DNA from: an uncultured Eggerthellaceae bacterium
GTDB taxonomy: Bacteria; Actinomycetota; Coriobacteriia; Coriobacteriales; Eggerthellaceae
NCBI GenBank assembly: GCA_948829205.1
Contig: CAQLOA010000035.1
Span: 1 to 11,571, forward strand
Reading direction: 5' to 3'
DNA: 11,571 nt
Shown here: one piece after another, positions 1 through 5,943 of the stretch
How the letters are laid out: each line of letters starts with the position of its first letter
Position numbering within the stretch: position 1 is the first letter of the stretch
Position numbers and translations under genes: made by a program
The notes under the pieces: generated by a model
The model's input: only the letters and a program-made list of their open reading frames with translations
What the model was told of the DNA's origin: nothing
Database searches by the model: none

Positions 1-107
1 GTCTTGGACACGGCGAGCAGCAGCGCCGACGTGGCCGGCCGACCCGCATCCAGGCAGGCCTGCTCCAGCTCGTCGCGCGCCTTCTCGAATCTGGATGCGA
101 TTCCCAT
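1..107 (-). CDS. yggS: YggS/YlmE-family pyridoxal phosphate-binding protein, N-terminal fragment
   Basis: Only the first 35 codons are present; the gene runs off the left edge. The peptide starts MGIASRFEKARDELEQAC and reaches LLLAVSK, the family motif whose lysine forms the Schiff base with pyridoxal phosphate (here K35; Lys36 in E. coli YggS). Members of this family bind PLP without a known catalytic reaction and help keep PLP and amino/keto acid pools in balance. A gene of this family commonly follows ftsZ in Gram-positive and actinobacterial dcw clusters (ylmE in Bacillus), which supports the call. The ATG is preceded by GGAAAGG with a 6-nt spacer. A likely terminator hairpin separates it from ftsZ, so it may be transcribed by read-through. 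The rest of the protein cannot be checked here. Confidence 0.8.
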   Translation of the reverse strand, partial: MGIASRFEKARDELEQACLDAGRPATSALLLAVSK

Positions 108-113
108 CTGTGG

Positions 114-120
114 CCTTTCC
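114..120 (-). promoter_or_regulatory. Ribosome binding site of the yggS-like gene
   Basis: On the minus strand GGAAAGG lies 6 nt before the ATG at 107. It is a good Shine-Dalgarno match and supports that start codon. Confidence 0.6.
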
Positions 121-126
121 CTTCTC

Positions 127-166
127 AAAGAAGAAGACCCGGGATGCCGGCTAAGGCATTCCCGGG
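127..166 (-). terminator. Probable intrinsic terminator or attenuator after ftsZ
   Basis: Read on the minus strand, a stem of CCCGGG, a bulged A and ATGCC pairs with GGCATCCCGGG around a 6-nt loop (positions 166 to 138). It is followed at once by TCTTCTTCTTT (137 to 127). The hairpin starts about 30 bp after the ftsZ stop and ends shortly before the ribosome binding site of the next gene. The stem is strong, but the T tract is interrupted by C residues, so termination may be partial, leaving some read-through into the yggS-like gene. Confidence 0.6.
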
Positions 167-194
167 CCATATGTGCGCATTCCAACGATCGCGT

Positions 195-1331
195 CTAGTA
201 CTGACGCTTCAGGAAGTCGGGGATGTACTCGTCGTCCTGGAAGTTGCCGCCGACCGACCCCATGGAGTCGGCGATGCTGCCCTGGCCGCCCGCGAAGGCA
301 GGCATGCTGGAAGGCGAGTCGGTGGACGAGAACATGTCCTGTATGCCGCCGCTCGAGAAGTTCATGGACGACTGCGAGGGGTTCTGCTTGAAGCCGGTGG
401 CGATCACGGTGATGCGCACGGCGTCCTTCATGTCCTCGTCGATGATCTGGCCGTATATGATGTTGGCGTTGTCGTCGGCGCACATCTCGATCGTGCGGGC
501 GGCGTCGGACACCTCGGTAAGCGTGAGGTCGGGGCCGCCGGCGATGGAGAACAGCACGCGCGAAGCGCCCTGGATGGAGGCCTCCAACAGGTTGGAGTTG
601 GTGGCCTGCTGCGCGGCTTCGAGGGCGCGGTTCTCGCCGGAGGCGAGGCCGATGCCCATCATGGCCGTTCCGGCGTCCTTCATGACGGTGCGGATGTCCG
701 CGAAGTCGAGGTTGATGAGGCCGGGGATGGTGATGAGGTCGGTGACGCCCTGGATGCCCTGGCGAAGCGTGTCGTCGGCGATGCGGAACGCGTCGACCAT
801 GGAGGTCTTCTTGTTGACGATTTCCAGCAGGCGGTCGTTCGGGATGACGATGAGGGTGTCCACCTTGCCGGCCAAGAGGTCTACGCCCTGCTCGGCCTGG
901 TTGCAGCGCACGCGGCCTTCGAAGCTGAAGGGCTTGGTTACAATGCCCACCGTGAGCGCCCCGATTTCCTCGCGAGCGATTTCCGCAACGATGGGAGCCG
1001 CGCCCGTGCCCGTTCCGCCGCCTTCGCCCGCGGTGACGAACACCATGTCGGCCTCGGCGAGCGCCTCGCGGATCTCGGCGCGGGATTCCTCGGCAGCCTG
1101 GCATCCAACGGAGGGGTCGGCGCCGGCGCCCAGGCCCTTGGTGAGTTCCTCGCCGATGTGGATGGTCTTGTCGGCATCGGACATCAGAAGCGCCTGGCGG
1201 TCCGTGTTCACGGCTATGAACTCGACGCCCCGCACGCCCGTTTCGACCATGCGGTTGACGGCGTTAGTTCCGGCGCCGCCCACGCCTACGACCTTGATTA
1301 CCGCCAGATGATCGCCTGAAAAGTTTGGCAT
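195..1331 (-). CDS. ftsZ: Cell division protein FtsZ (tubulin-like GTPase)
   Basis: FtsZ (378 aa) polymerises with GTP into the ring that positions septal wall synthesis. The Rossmann start VVGVGGAGTNAVNRM is at residues 14-28. The tubulin signature GGGTGTG is at 104-110, preceded by Glu103, as in actinobacterial FtsZ, where many other bacteria have Met. The T7-loop synergy residues are in NLDFAD (207-212), with Asp209 and Asp212 completing the neighbouring GTP site. A Ser/Gly/Met-rich linker of about 45 residues (roughly 318-364) leads to the conserved C-terminal peptide DDEYIPDFLKRQY, the usual docking site for membrane anchors and regulators. The start is fixed by GGAGG 7 nt upstream. The gene ends with TAG, is separated from ftsQ by a 127-bp AT-rich gap that probably holds its own promoter, and is followed by a hairpin. 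No ftsA is present beside it, as expected in actinobacteria. Its Ile codons are nearly all ATC or ATT, unlike its neighbours. Confidence 0.99.
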   Translation of the reverse strand: MPNFSGDHLAVIKVVGVGGAGTNAVNRMVETGVRGVEFIAVNTDRQALLMSDADKTIHIGEELTKGLGAGADPSVGCQAAEESRAEIREALAEADMVFVTAGEGGGTGTGAAPIVAEIAREEIGALTVGIVTKPFSFEGRVRCNQAEQGVDLLAGKVDTLIVIPNDRLLEIVNKKTSMVDAFRIADDTLRQGIQGVTDLITIPGLINLDFADIRTVMKDAGTAMMGIGLASGENRALEAAQQATNSNLLEASIQGASRVLFSIAGGPDLTLTEVSDAARTIEMCADDNANIIYGQIIDEDMKDAVRITVIATGFKQNPSQSSMNFSSGGIQDMFSSTDSPSSMPAFAGGQGSIADSMGSVGGNFQDDEYIPDFLKRQY

Positions 1332-1338
1332 CTCGTTT

Positions 1339-1343
1339 CCTCC
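1339..1343 (-). promoter_or_regulatory. Ribosome binding site of ftsZ
   Basis: GGAGG on the minus strand, 7 nt before the ftsZ ATG. It is one of the best-placed Shine-Dalgarno sequences in the window, in keeping with a highly expressed gene. Confidence 0.8.
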
Positions 1344-1416
1344 ACTGCTGCCGCGATGAGGTGCTGCACAGCCTTCTCTCGCATCTTATGGTGCATTAAC
1401 ACACATATATCTTTGT

Positions 1417-1447
1417 CATTGTACACGAAAGAGTACATCATGCAATG
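1417..1447. repeat. Nested inverted repeats overlapping the putative ftsZ promoter
   Basis: A perfect dyad TGTAC-N8-GTACA lies at 1420-1424 and 1433-1437. Outside it, CATTG (1417-1421) and CAATG (1443-1447) form a second complementary pair. The dyad covers the -10-like TACAAT, so it could be an operator half-site pair or an RNA hairpin. No regulator is recognisable from the sequence, and short dyads do arise by chance. Confidence 0.3.
1418..1445 (-). promoter_or_regulatory. Possible promoter for ftsZ in the ftsQ-ftsZ gap
   Basis: The 127-bp gap is clearly more AT-rich than the rest of the window. On the minus strand a -10-like TACAAT (1423-1418, one mismatch to TATAAT) is preceded by a weak -35-like TTGCAT (1445-1440, only the TTG matches) with a 16-bp spacer. 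This would give a leader of about 80 nt before ftsZ. Other -10-like strings, such as the ATATATG a few bases downstream, are possible. A promoter here is likely on context because ftsZ often has one of its own, but the exact boxes are uncertain. Confidence 0.35.
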
Positions 1448-1458
1448 AATCTTCGCCG

Positions 1459-2469
1459 TCACGCGCTTCTCCAAGTGGGGCGGTCGGGCACGCGCACGTT
1501 GATGAACACCACGCGGGGGTTCTCCTTCATGATCTGCAGGCAGATGCGTTCCTTCTCGCGGATGTTGTCGGCTGCGCCGAACGCTATCTCGATGTTGCTT
1601 TCCAGCGTGAGCATGGTGGATTCGACGTCCTTGGCCGACACCACCTTCACCTGGTCGGCGAGCTCGGTGGTCATGCCGTTGATTATCTGCAGCGCGTTGT
1701 TCACGTTGTCGTCCGTGCAGTAGGCGCCGATGACGGGCTGCACCCCGTAGGGCACCTCGATGATGTGCAGCGCCTGCTCGGCGTCGGCGTATATCCGCTC
1801 GCTCAGCTTGCTGCCCACCTCGGAATCGCGCGACGGTATCACCATGAGCCAAAGCCCATCGTCGGCGATGGCCCAGTTCTGTATTGTTTGCGCGGTGCCG
1901 GTGGGCACCTCCACGATCGCGCCTATCTCGCGCTCGTGCACCACTATCTCCACCTTGTTGGGGAACACCCGGTTCACGTCCACGGTCTTCACCCAGGCGT
2001 CGCGCTGCATGCTGCTGGCGATCTGGGCCGTGTCCACGTTCAGAAGCGTCGTGCCCTGGGGGATGCTTACCAGCGCCCCCACCTCCTGGGCCGTAAGGTG
2101 GTCGGTGCCGGTGATGCTTATCTCCTGGATCTCGAACACGTTCGTCTTCGAGAGGATGTAGTACATTCCCAGAAACGACGCGGCCAGGAACACCGTGACG
2201 CCGACGATGATCAGCGGGAGCCTGCTCCGACGCTTCTGCTGCCTGCGGTTCTGCTCGCGCACCTCGCGCCTTTCGCGGCGCTCGCGGTCGCGCCGCAGCG
2301 ACCCTATGGTCGTGGACTCGAGGCGCACCCCTTGGTCGGACGCCTGCGGAAGCGGCGACGAGCCCGATTGGCCCGCACGGGAAGCCCTTCCGGCGCTTCT
2401 GCCGCCATTGGCGGCCGCGCGCGCCCTAGAACCCGAGGAATTTGACTTCTGGCGTGAGTTCGATGCCAT
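1459..2469 (-). CDS. ftsQ: Cell division protein FtsQ/DivIB
   Basis: A bitopic membrane protein of the divisome (336 aa) that links the FtsL/FtsB-type proteins to FtsW and its partner transpeptidase. Residues 1-84 are a cytoplasmic tail rich in Ser and Arg, with a very basic run at about 59-83. One membrane helix follows at about 85-107 (LPLIIVGVTVFLAASFLGMYY). The POTRA domain covers about 111-182, starting VFEIQEISITG and including VNRVFPNKVEIVVHERE. The FtsQ/DivIB domain runs to the end and closes with the family motif NVRVPDRPTWR. The chosen ATG overlaps the 3' end of murB by 44 nt. GGGGAGG lies 3 nt upstream, a strong match but a short spacer. No better start lies before the membrane helix; the only nearby alternative, GTG at codon 48, has no properly spaced ribosome binding site. 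The stop is TGA. The identity is clear from architecture and position. Confidence 0.95.
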   Translation of the reverse strand: MASNSRQKSNSSGSRARAAANGGRSAGRASRAGQSGSSPLPQASDQGVRLESTTIGSLRRDRERRERREVREQNRRQQKRRSRLPLIIVGVTVFLAASFLGMYYILSKTNVFEIQEISITGTDHLTAQEVGALVSIPQGTTLLNVDTAQIASSMQRDAWVKTVDVNRVFPNKVEIVVHEREIGAIVEVPTGTAQTIQNWAIADDGLWLMVIPSRDSEVGSKLSERIYADAEQALHIIEVPYGVQPVIGAYCTDDNVNNALQIINGMTTELADQVKVVSAKDVESTMLTLESNIEIAFGAADNIREKERICLQIMKENPRVVFINVRVPDRPTWRSA

Positions 2470-3349
2470 AGTCCTCCCCGACCTTCGTCTTGGCCAGGTC
2501 TATAAGCGCCACCACGTCGCGCGCCTTGGCCCCTCCGGTGTTCACGATGAAGTTGGCGTGCTTGGTCGAGATCTGCGCTCCTCCTACCTGGGTTCCCTTC
2601 AGCCCCGCCTCGTCGATGAGCCTCGCGGCCGAGCCGCCTTCCGGGTTGCGGAACACGCTGCCGCAGCTGGGAAGGCCCAGCGGCTGCGACTTCTTCCTGC
2701 GAGCCAGGTTCCCCTCCATCTTCCCCTGGATGAAGAAGGGGTCGCCGTCCTTCAGGGCAAGCTCGCATTCCAGGATCGCCTCGCCCGCCGGGAACGACGT
2801 GGAACGGTAGCCCCACGAGACCTCGGCGCCCATGCGCTTGACCAGCTTCCCTTCCGGGGTGAGCGAGGTCACGCTGCGGACGCGCGACCCTATCCAGTCG
2901 TCGGCCGAGCCTGCGTTCATGCGCAGCGCACCTCCCAGGCTTCCGGGGGTTCCCACGGCGAATTCCATCCCCGCCAGCGAGTTGCGCAGGGCCTCCTGCA
3001 CCACGGCCGAAAGCAGAACGCCCGCGCCGGCCACTATCGAAGGCGACTCCTCGCGCACCTCGTGGTTGCGGAAGTCGCGCCCGAGCGTTATCACGACGCC
3101 TTCGTAACCGTCGTCGGAAACCAGCAGGTTCGACCCGCGCCCGGCGACGAAGTAGGGCATCCCCTGCCTTCGGCATGCCTCCACCAGCTGCGAGAGGCAT
3201 CCCAGCGAGTCTACGCGCACGTAGAAGGAGGCAGGGCCGCCTATGCGGTAGGTGGTGTGCTTCCCCATGGGCTCGGAGACCAGGACCTCGCCGTCGAACG
3301 CCCCGTCCACGAGAAGCGACTGGACGGGAGATGCGTGCTTGGCAGCCAC
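2426..3349 (-). CDS. murB: UDP-N-acetylenolpyruvoylglucosamine reductase MurB
   Basis: MurB (307 aa) uses NADPH and FAD to reduce UDP-GlcNAc-enolpyruvate to UDP-MurNAc in the cytoplasm. The FAD-binding region includes TTYRIGGPA (32-40), AGRGSNLLVSDDGY (69-82) and GTPGSLGGALRMNAG (133-147). By alignment with the E. coli enzyme, the likely active-site residues are Arg182 in GYRSTSF, Ser231 in CGSVFRNP (the proton donor) and Glu301 near the end in TPEVKFLG. The form is the shorter type II MurB found in Gram-positive bacteria. Translation starts at GTG immediately after the murC stop (TAG then GTG, no spacer), with only a weak GGCGGTG-like ribosome binding site, so it probably depends on coupling to murC. 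Its last 44 nt overlap the ftsQ start in another frame. Confidence 0.97.
   Translation of the reverse strand: MAAKHASPVQSLLVDGAFDGEVLVSEPMGKHTTYRIGGPASFYVRVDSLGCLSQLVEACRRQGMPYFVAGRGSNLLVSDDGYEGVVITLGRDFRNHEVREESPSIVAGAGVLLSAVVQEALRNSLAGMEFAVGTPGSLGGALRMNAGSADDWIGSRVRSVTSLTPEGKLVKRMGAEVSWGYRSTSFPAGEAILECELALKDGDPFFIQGKMEGNLARRKKSQPLGLPSCGSVFRNPEGGSAARLIDEAGLKGTQVGGAQISTKHANFIVNTGGAKARDVVALIDLAKTKVGEDYGIELTPEVKFLGF
2473..2479 (-). promoter_or_regulatory. Ribosome binding site of ftsQ inside murB
   Basis: GGGGAGG on the minus strand, within the murB coding sequence and only 3 nt before the ftsQ ATG. The match is strong but the spacing is short. It supports the overlapping start and suggests that ftsQ translation is coupled to murB. 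Confidence 0.5.
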
Positions 3350-4753
3350 CTATTCGGCACCGCCGTCCGCATGCGCGGCGTTCACGGCGTTCAGGATGTG
3401 GACGCCCAGGTCGGTGACGTCTCCCGCGCCCATGGTGATCACGAGGTCGCCTTCTTGCGCCACCTGCGCCACGGAGGTGGGGACCTCCAGCCTGTGAGGG
3501 ACGTACTTTACGGGCGGATGCCCGTCGTGTTCGAGCACGACGTCCAGGAAGGTCTTGCCGTTTATGCCAGGAACCGGGGCCTCGCCTGCGGGGAACACGT
3601 CCATGAACGTCACCGTGTCGGCGCCGTCGAAGGCGCTCCCGAACTCGTCGCGAAGCACCTCGGTGAACAGGGCGGCGCGCGAGTAGCGGTGCGGCTGGAA
3701 CACCACGTGTATCCTGTCGAAGTCGAGCCCTCGCGCGGCCTTTATGGTGGCGGAAATCTCGGTGGGATGGTGCGCGTAGTCGTCGACCACGGTGACCCCC
3801 TGGGCCTCTCCCACCAGGTCGAACCGGCGCTTGACGCCCTTGAACTCGGAAAGCGCATCGGCTGCAGCCTGGGCGTCGAAGCCCAGGGAGGCGAGAAGCG
3901 CCACCACCGCTGCGCCGTTGGACACGTTGTGCAGGCCAGGATTCTGCGGGATGCGGCCTTTGACGCGCGAGCCGTCAGGCATTGCCAGCTCGAAGTTGGA
4001 AGCCAGGCCCTTGCACGACACCTGGCCTATGCGCACGTCGGCGTCGTCCGCGAAACCGTACGTGACGACGTTGGCTGCCGACTTGCGGGCCAGCTGCACC
4101 AGGTCGGGGCCGTCGGCGCACGCCACGACCGGGTTGCCGTCGGGCACCGACGACATGAACTCCGCGAAAAGCTCGCGGATCTCGTCCACGTTCTCGTAAT
4201 GGTCCAGATGGTCGGCCTCTATGCTGGTCACGATGACCGCATAGGGCGAAAGCTTGGTGAACGACTTGTCGGACTCGTCGGCCTCTATGACGTAGTGGCT
4301 CCCCTCGCCGCTGCGGGCATTCGTCTCGTACTGGCGCACGGTGCCGCCTATGAGGAACGTGGGGCTGTCGCCCAGGGCGTCGAGCGCCGTTGCAAGCATG
4401 GACGACGTGGTGGTCTTGCCATGGGTGCCTGCGACGGCCAGGGTCTGAAGGTCGCGCCCCAGGTAGGCCAGCATGTCCGCGCGGTGAACGATCTTGCAGC
4501 CGCGCTTCTTGGCCTCCTTCAGCTCGGGGTTGTTGTCTAGAATCGCGGTGGATATGACCACCGTTGGGTCGCCGTCGGGCACGTTGCACGCGTCGTGGCC
4601 GATGAACACCTTGCCGCCGACGCTTTCCAATTGCTGGGTGTATCGGCTGGCCTTAAGGTCGGAACCGGTCACTTCGAACCCCTGCATGCAGGCTATCTTG
4701 GCGATGCCGCTCATGCCCACTCCGCCTACGCCTATGAAATGAAGCTTCTCCAT
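3350..4753 (-). CDS. murC: UDP-N-acetylmuramate--L-alanine ligase MurC
   Basis: MurC (467 aa) adds L-alanine to UDP-MurNAc with ATP, the first stem-peptide step. The N-terminal UDP-binding domain opens with FIGVGGVGMSGIA (6-18). The ATP-binding P-loop is AGTHGKTTTSS (108-118). EADESD (157-162), HNVSN (275-279), DDYAHHPTEI (324-333), FQPHRYSR (352-359) and GAGD (442-445) are further Mur-ligase signatures, and DYAHHP and FQPHRYSR are typical of MurC. Length is normal for the family. The ATG follows a modest GAAAGG with a 10-nt spacer in the 77-bp gap after murG. The TAG stop abuts the murB GTG. Half of its isoleucines (10 of 20 by hand count) use ATA. Confidence 0.98.
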   Translation of the reverse strand: MEKLHFIGVGGVGMSGIAKIACMQGFEVTGSDLKASRYTQQLESVGGKVFIGHDACNVPDGDPTVVISTAILDNNPELKEAKKRGCKIVHRADMLAYLGRDLQTLAVAGTHGKTTTSSMLATALDALGDSPTFLIGGTVRQYETNARSGEGSHYVIEADESDKSFTKLSPYAVIVTSIEADHLDHYENVDEIRELFAEFMSSVPDGNPVVACADGPDLVQLARKSAANVVTYGFADDADVRIGQVSCKGLASNFELAMPDGSRVKGRIPQNPGLHNVSNGAAVVALLASLGFDAQAAADALSEFKGVKRRFDLVGEAQGVTVVDDYAHHPTEISATIKAARGLDFDRIHVVFQPHRYSRAALFTEVLRDEFGSAFDGADTVTFMDVFPAGEAPVPGINGKTFLDVVLEHDGHPPVKYVPHRLEVPTSVAQVAQEGDLVITMGAGDVTDLGVHILNAVNAAHADGGAE

Positions 4754-4803
4754 GCGCGATGAGCCTTTCGTCGTGTCGGTGCCATGCGACCAGCCAGTGC
4801 GCT

Positions 4804-4821
4804 GGCGCGCCTATGCGCGCC
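4804..4821 (-). other. GC-rich perfect hairpin in the murG-murC gap
   Basis: GGCGCGC, a 4-nt loop and GCGCGCC form a 7-bp perfect stem in the 77-bp gap, 9 bp after the murG stop. No T tract follows, so it is not a standard intrinsic terminator. It could mark an mRNA processing or stability point between the two halves of the operon, or be incidental in GC-rich DNA. The rest of the gap shows nothing beyond the weak murC ribosome binding site (GAAAGG, 4764-4769). Confidence 0.4.
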
Positions 4822-4830
4822 GCATGCGCG

Positions 4831-5931
4831 TCATGCCAGGCAGGACTCGACCACCTCGTCGAGCTTCGCGGCCGCGTCCTCGGGCTGCAGGGACAGCATG
4901 GCCTCGTGCATGCGGGCCCGCTCGTCCGCGTCGGACGCAATCCCTAGCACGGCCTGCCTAAACGCCTCCGATCCGAGGTCCGAGTCGTCGACTAGAAGCG
5001 CGGCCCCCGCCTCGGCGTACGCCCTGGCGTTCGTGCGCTGGTGGTCGTTCGTCGCATATGGGTACGGAACGAGTATAGCAGGGATGGCCCTGGCCGATAT
5101 CTCGGCAAGCGACGTGGCGCCCGAACGCGACACCACCGCGTCGGCAGCCGCCAGCGTCTCGGCCATGTGGTCCTGGTAACCCATGACGTGGTAGCGCTTC
5201 TCCTCGTCGGCGGAAAGCGCAAGCAGCTCGCGCGTGGCGTCGAACTCGGCCTCGCCGGTTATGTGCACGACGTGAAGGCCGTCGATGGCAAGCAGGTCGT
5301 CCTTCATGGCGGCGACGGCCTCGTTGATGTGCCTGGCCCCCTTGCTCCCTCCGAACACCACGAGCAGCGTGGCGTCCTCGGGTATCCCCAGGTATGCCCG
5401 GCCTTCCTGCCGGGTGGTCCTCGTGACCGCGCCCCTGACGGGGTTCCCGGTCACCACGCACCTCACGCCCTCGGGCACGTACTTCGACGCCTCCTCGTAG
5501 GTGAGGCACACCGCCTTGGCCTTCTTCGATATGTACTTGTTGGCCATTCCCATGACGGAGTTCTGCTCGTGCACCACCACCGGCACGCCCGTCTGTTCGG
5601 CGGCGCGCGCGACGGGGATGGACACATACCCCCCGAACGCGACCACCGCGTCGGGCTTTATCTCGCGGAACCACTCCTTGGCCTTGCGGGTGCTCTTCAT
5701 TATCCGGGCGACGCCCTTGGGGAGCGTGGTTGGATGCCTGCGGTTGAACCCGGACGACTCGAACCCGGCGAAGGGGATGCCCGCATCGGGCACTATGCGC
5801 GACTCGATGCCGTTCGGGGTGCCTGCGAACCACACCTCGCACCCGTCGGCCTTCAGCCTTTCCGCAAGGGCCAGCGCCGGGTAGATGTGCCCGGCGGTCC
5901 CCCCGCCTGTGAGTACCACCCTCTTGGACAT
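4831..5931 (-). CDS. murG: Lipid II synthase MurG (GlcNAc transferase)
   Basis: MurG (366 aa) transfers GlcNAc from UDP-GlcNAc to lipid I on the inner face of the membrane, making lipid II. It has the GT-B fold of family 28 glycosyltransferases. The N-terminal acceptor domain has the glycine-rich loop GGGTAGHIYPALALAE (9-24), FGGYVSIP (99-106) and HEQNSVMGMANK (121-132). The donor domain has GGSKGARHIN (194-203), SRSGATSLAEI (268-278) and ATNDHQRTNA (293-302), which contact UDP-GlcNAc in known structures. Length is usual for the family. The start is fixed by a perfect AGGAGG 6 nt upstream, which overlaps the ftsW stop codon. The gene ends in TGA, followed by the longest gap in the run from murE to ftsQ. 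Confidence 0.98.
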   Translation of the reverse strand: MSKRVVLTGGGTAGHIYPALALAERLKADGCEVWFAGTPNGIESRIVPDAGIPFAGFESSGFNRRHPTTLPKGVARIMKSTRKAKEWFREIKPDAVVAFGGYVSIPVARAAEQTGVPVVVHEQNSVMGMANKYISKKAKAVCLTYEEASKYVPEGVRCVVTGNPVRGAVTRTTRQEGRAYLGIPEDATLLVVFGGSKGARHINEAVAAMKDDLLAIDGLHVVHITGEAEFDATRELLALSADEEKRYHVMGYQDHMAETLAAADAVVSRSGATSLAEISARAIPAILVPYPYATNDHQRTNARAYAEAGAALLVDDSDLGSEAFRQAVLGIASDADERARMHEAMLSLQPEDAAAKLDEVVESCLA

Positions 5932-5937
5932 CGCGGT

Positions 5938-5943
5938 CCTCCT
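5938..5943 (-). promoter_or_regulatory. Ribosome binding site of murG overlapping the ftsW stop
   Basis: A perfect AGGAGG on the minus strand, 6 nt before the murG ATG. Its first bases are the last two of the ftsW TAG stop (TAGGAGG), so a ribosome finishing ftsW covers the murG initiation site. This arrangement favours translational coupling. Confidence 0.85.

Noticed and set aside
167..194. Possible promoter for the yggS-like gene between the ftsZ stop and the hairpin (TTGGAA near 181-186)
   Set aside because: No -10-like box lies at a usable distance; CATATG is only 6 bp away. Read-through past the hairpin is the simpler view.
144..1319. A 391-codon plus-strand frame opposite ftsZ
   Set aside because: It is the mirror of the ftsZ codons, starts inside the terminator hairpin, and its product has low-complexity composition with no family resemblance.
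1760..2161. Cys/Ser/Met-rich plus-strand frame that looks like a small membrane or secreted protein
   Set aside because: It is the complement of ftsQ; there is no ribosome binding site or signal peptide and no independent codon signal.
2195..4540. A 781-codon open frame on the plus strand opposite ftsQ, murB and murC
   Set aside because: It is codon-aligned with murB and murC and stays open only because those genes lack TTA, CTA and TCA codons. The translation is rich in His, Arg and Val with no recognisable domain, and the minus-strand genes have full family motifs.
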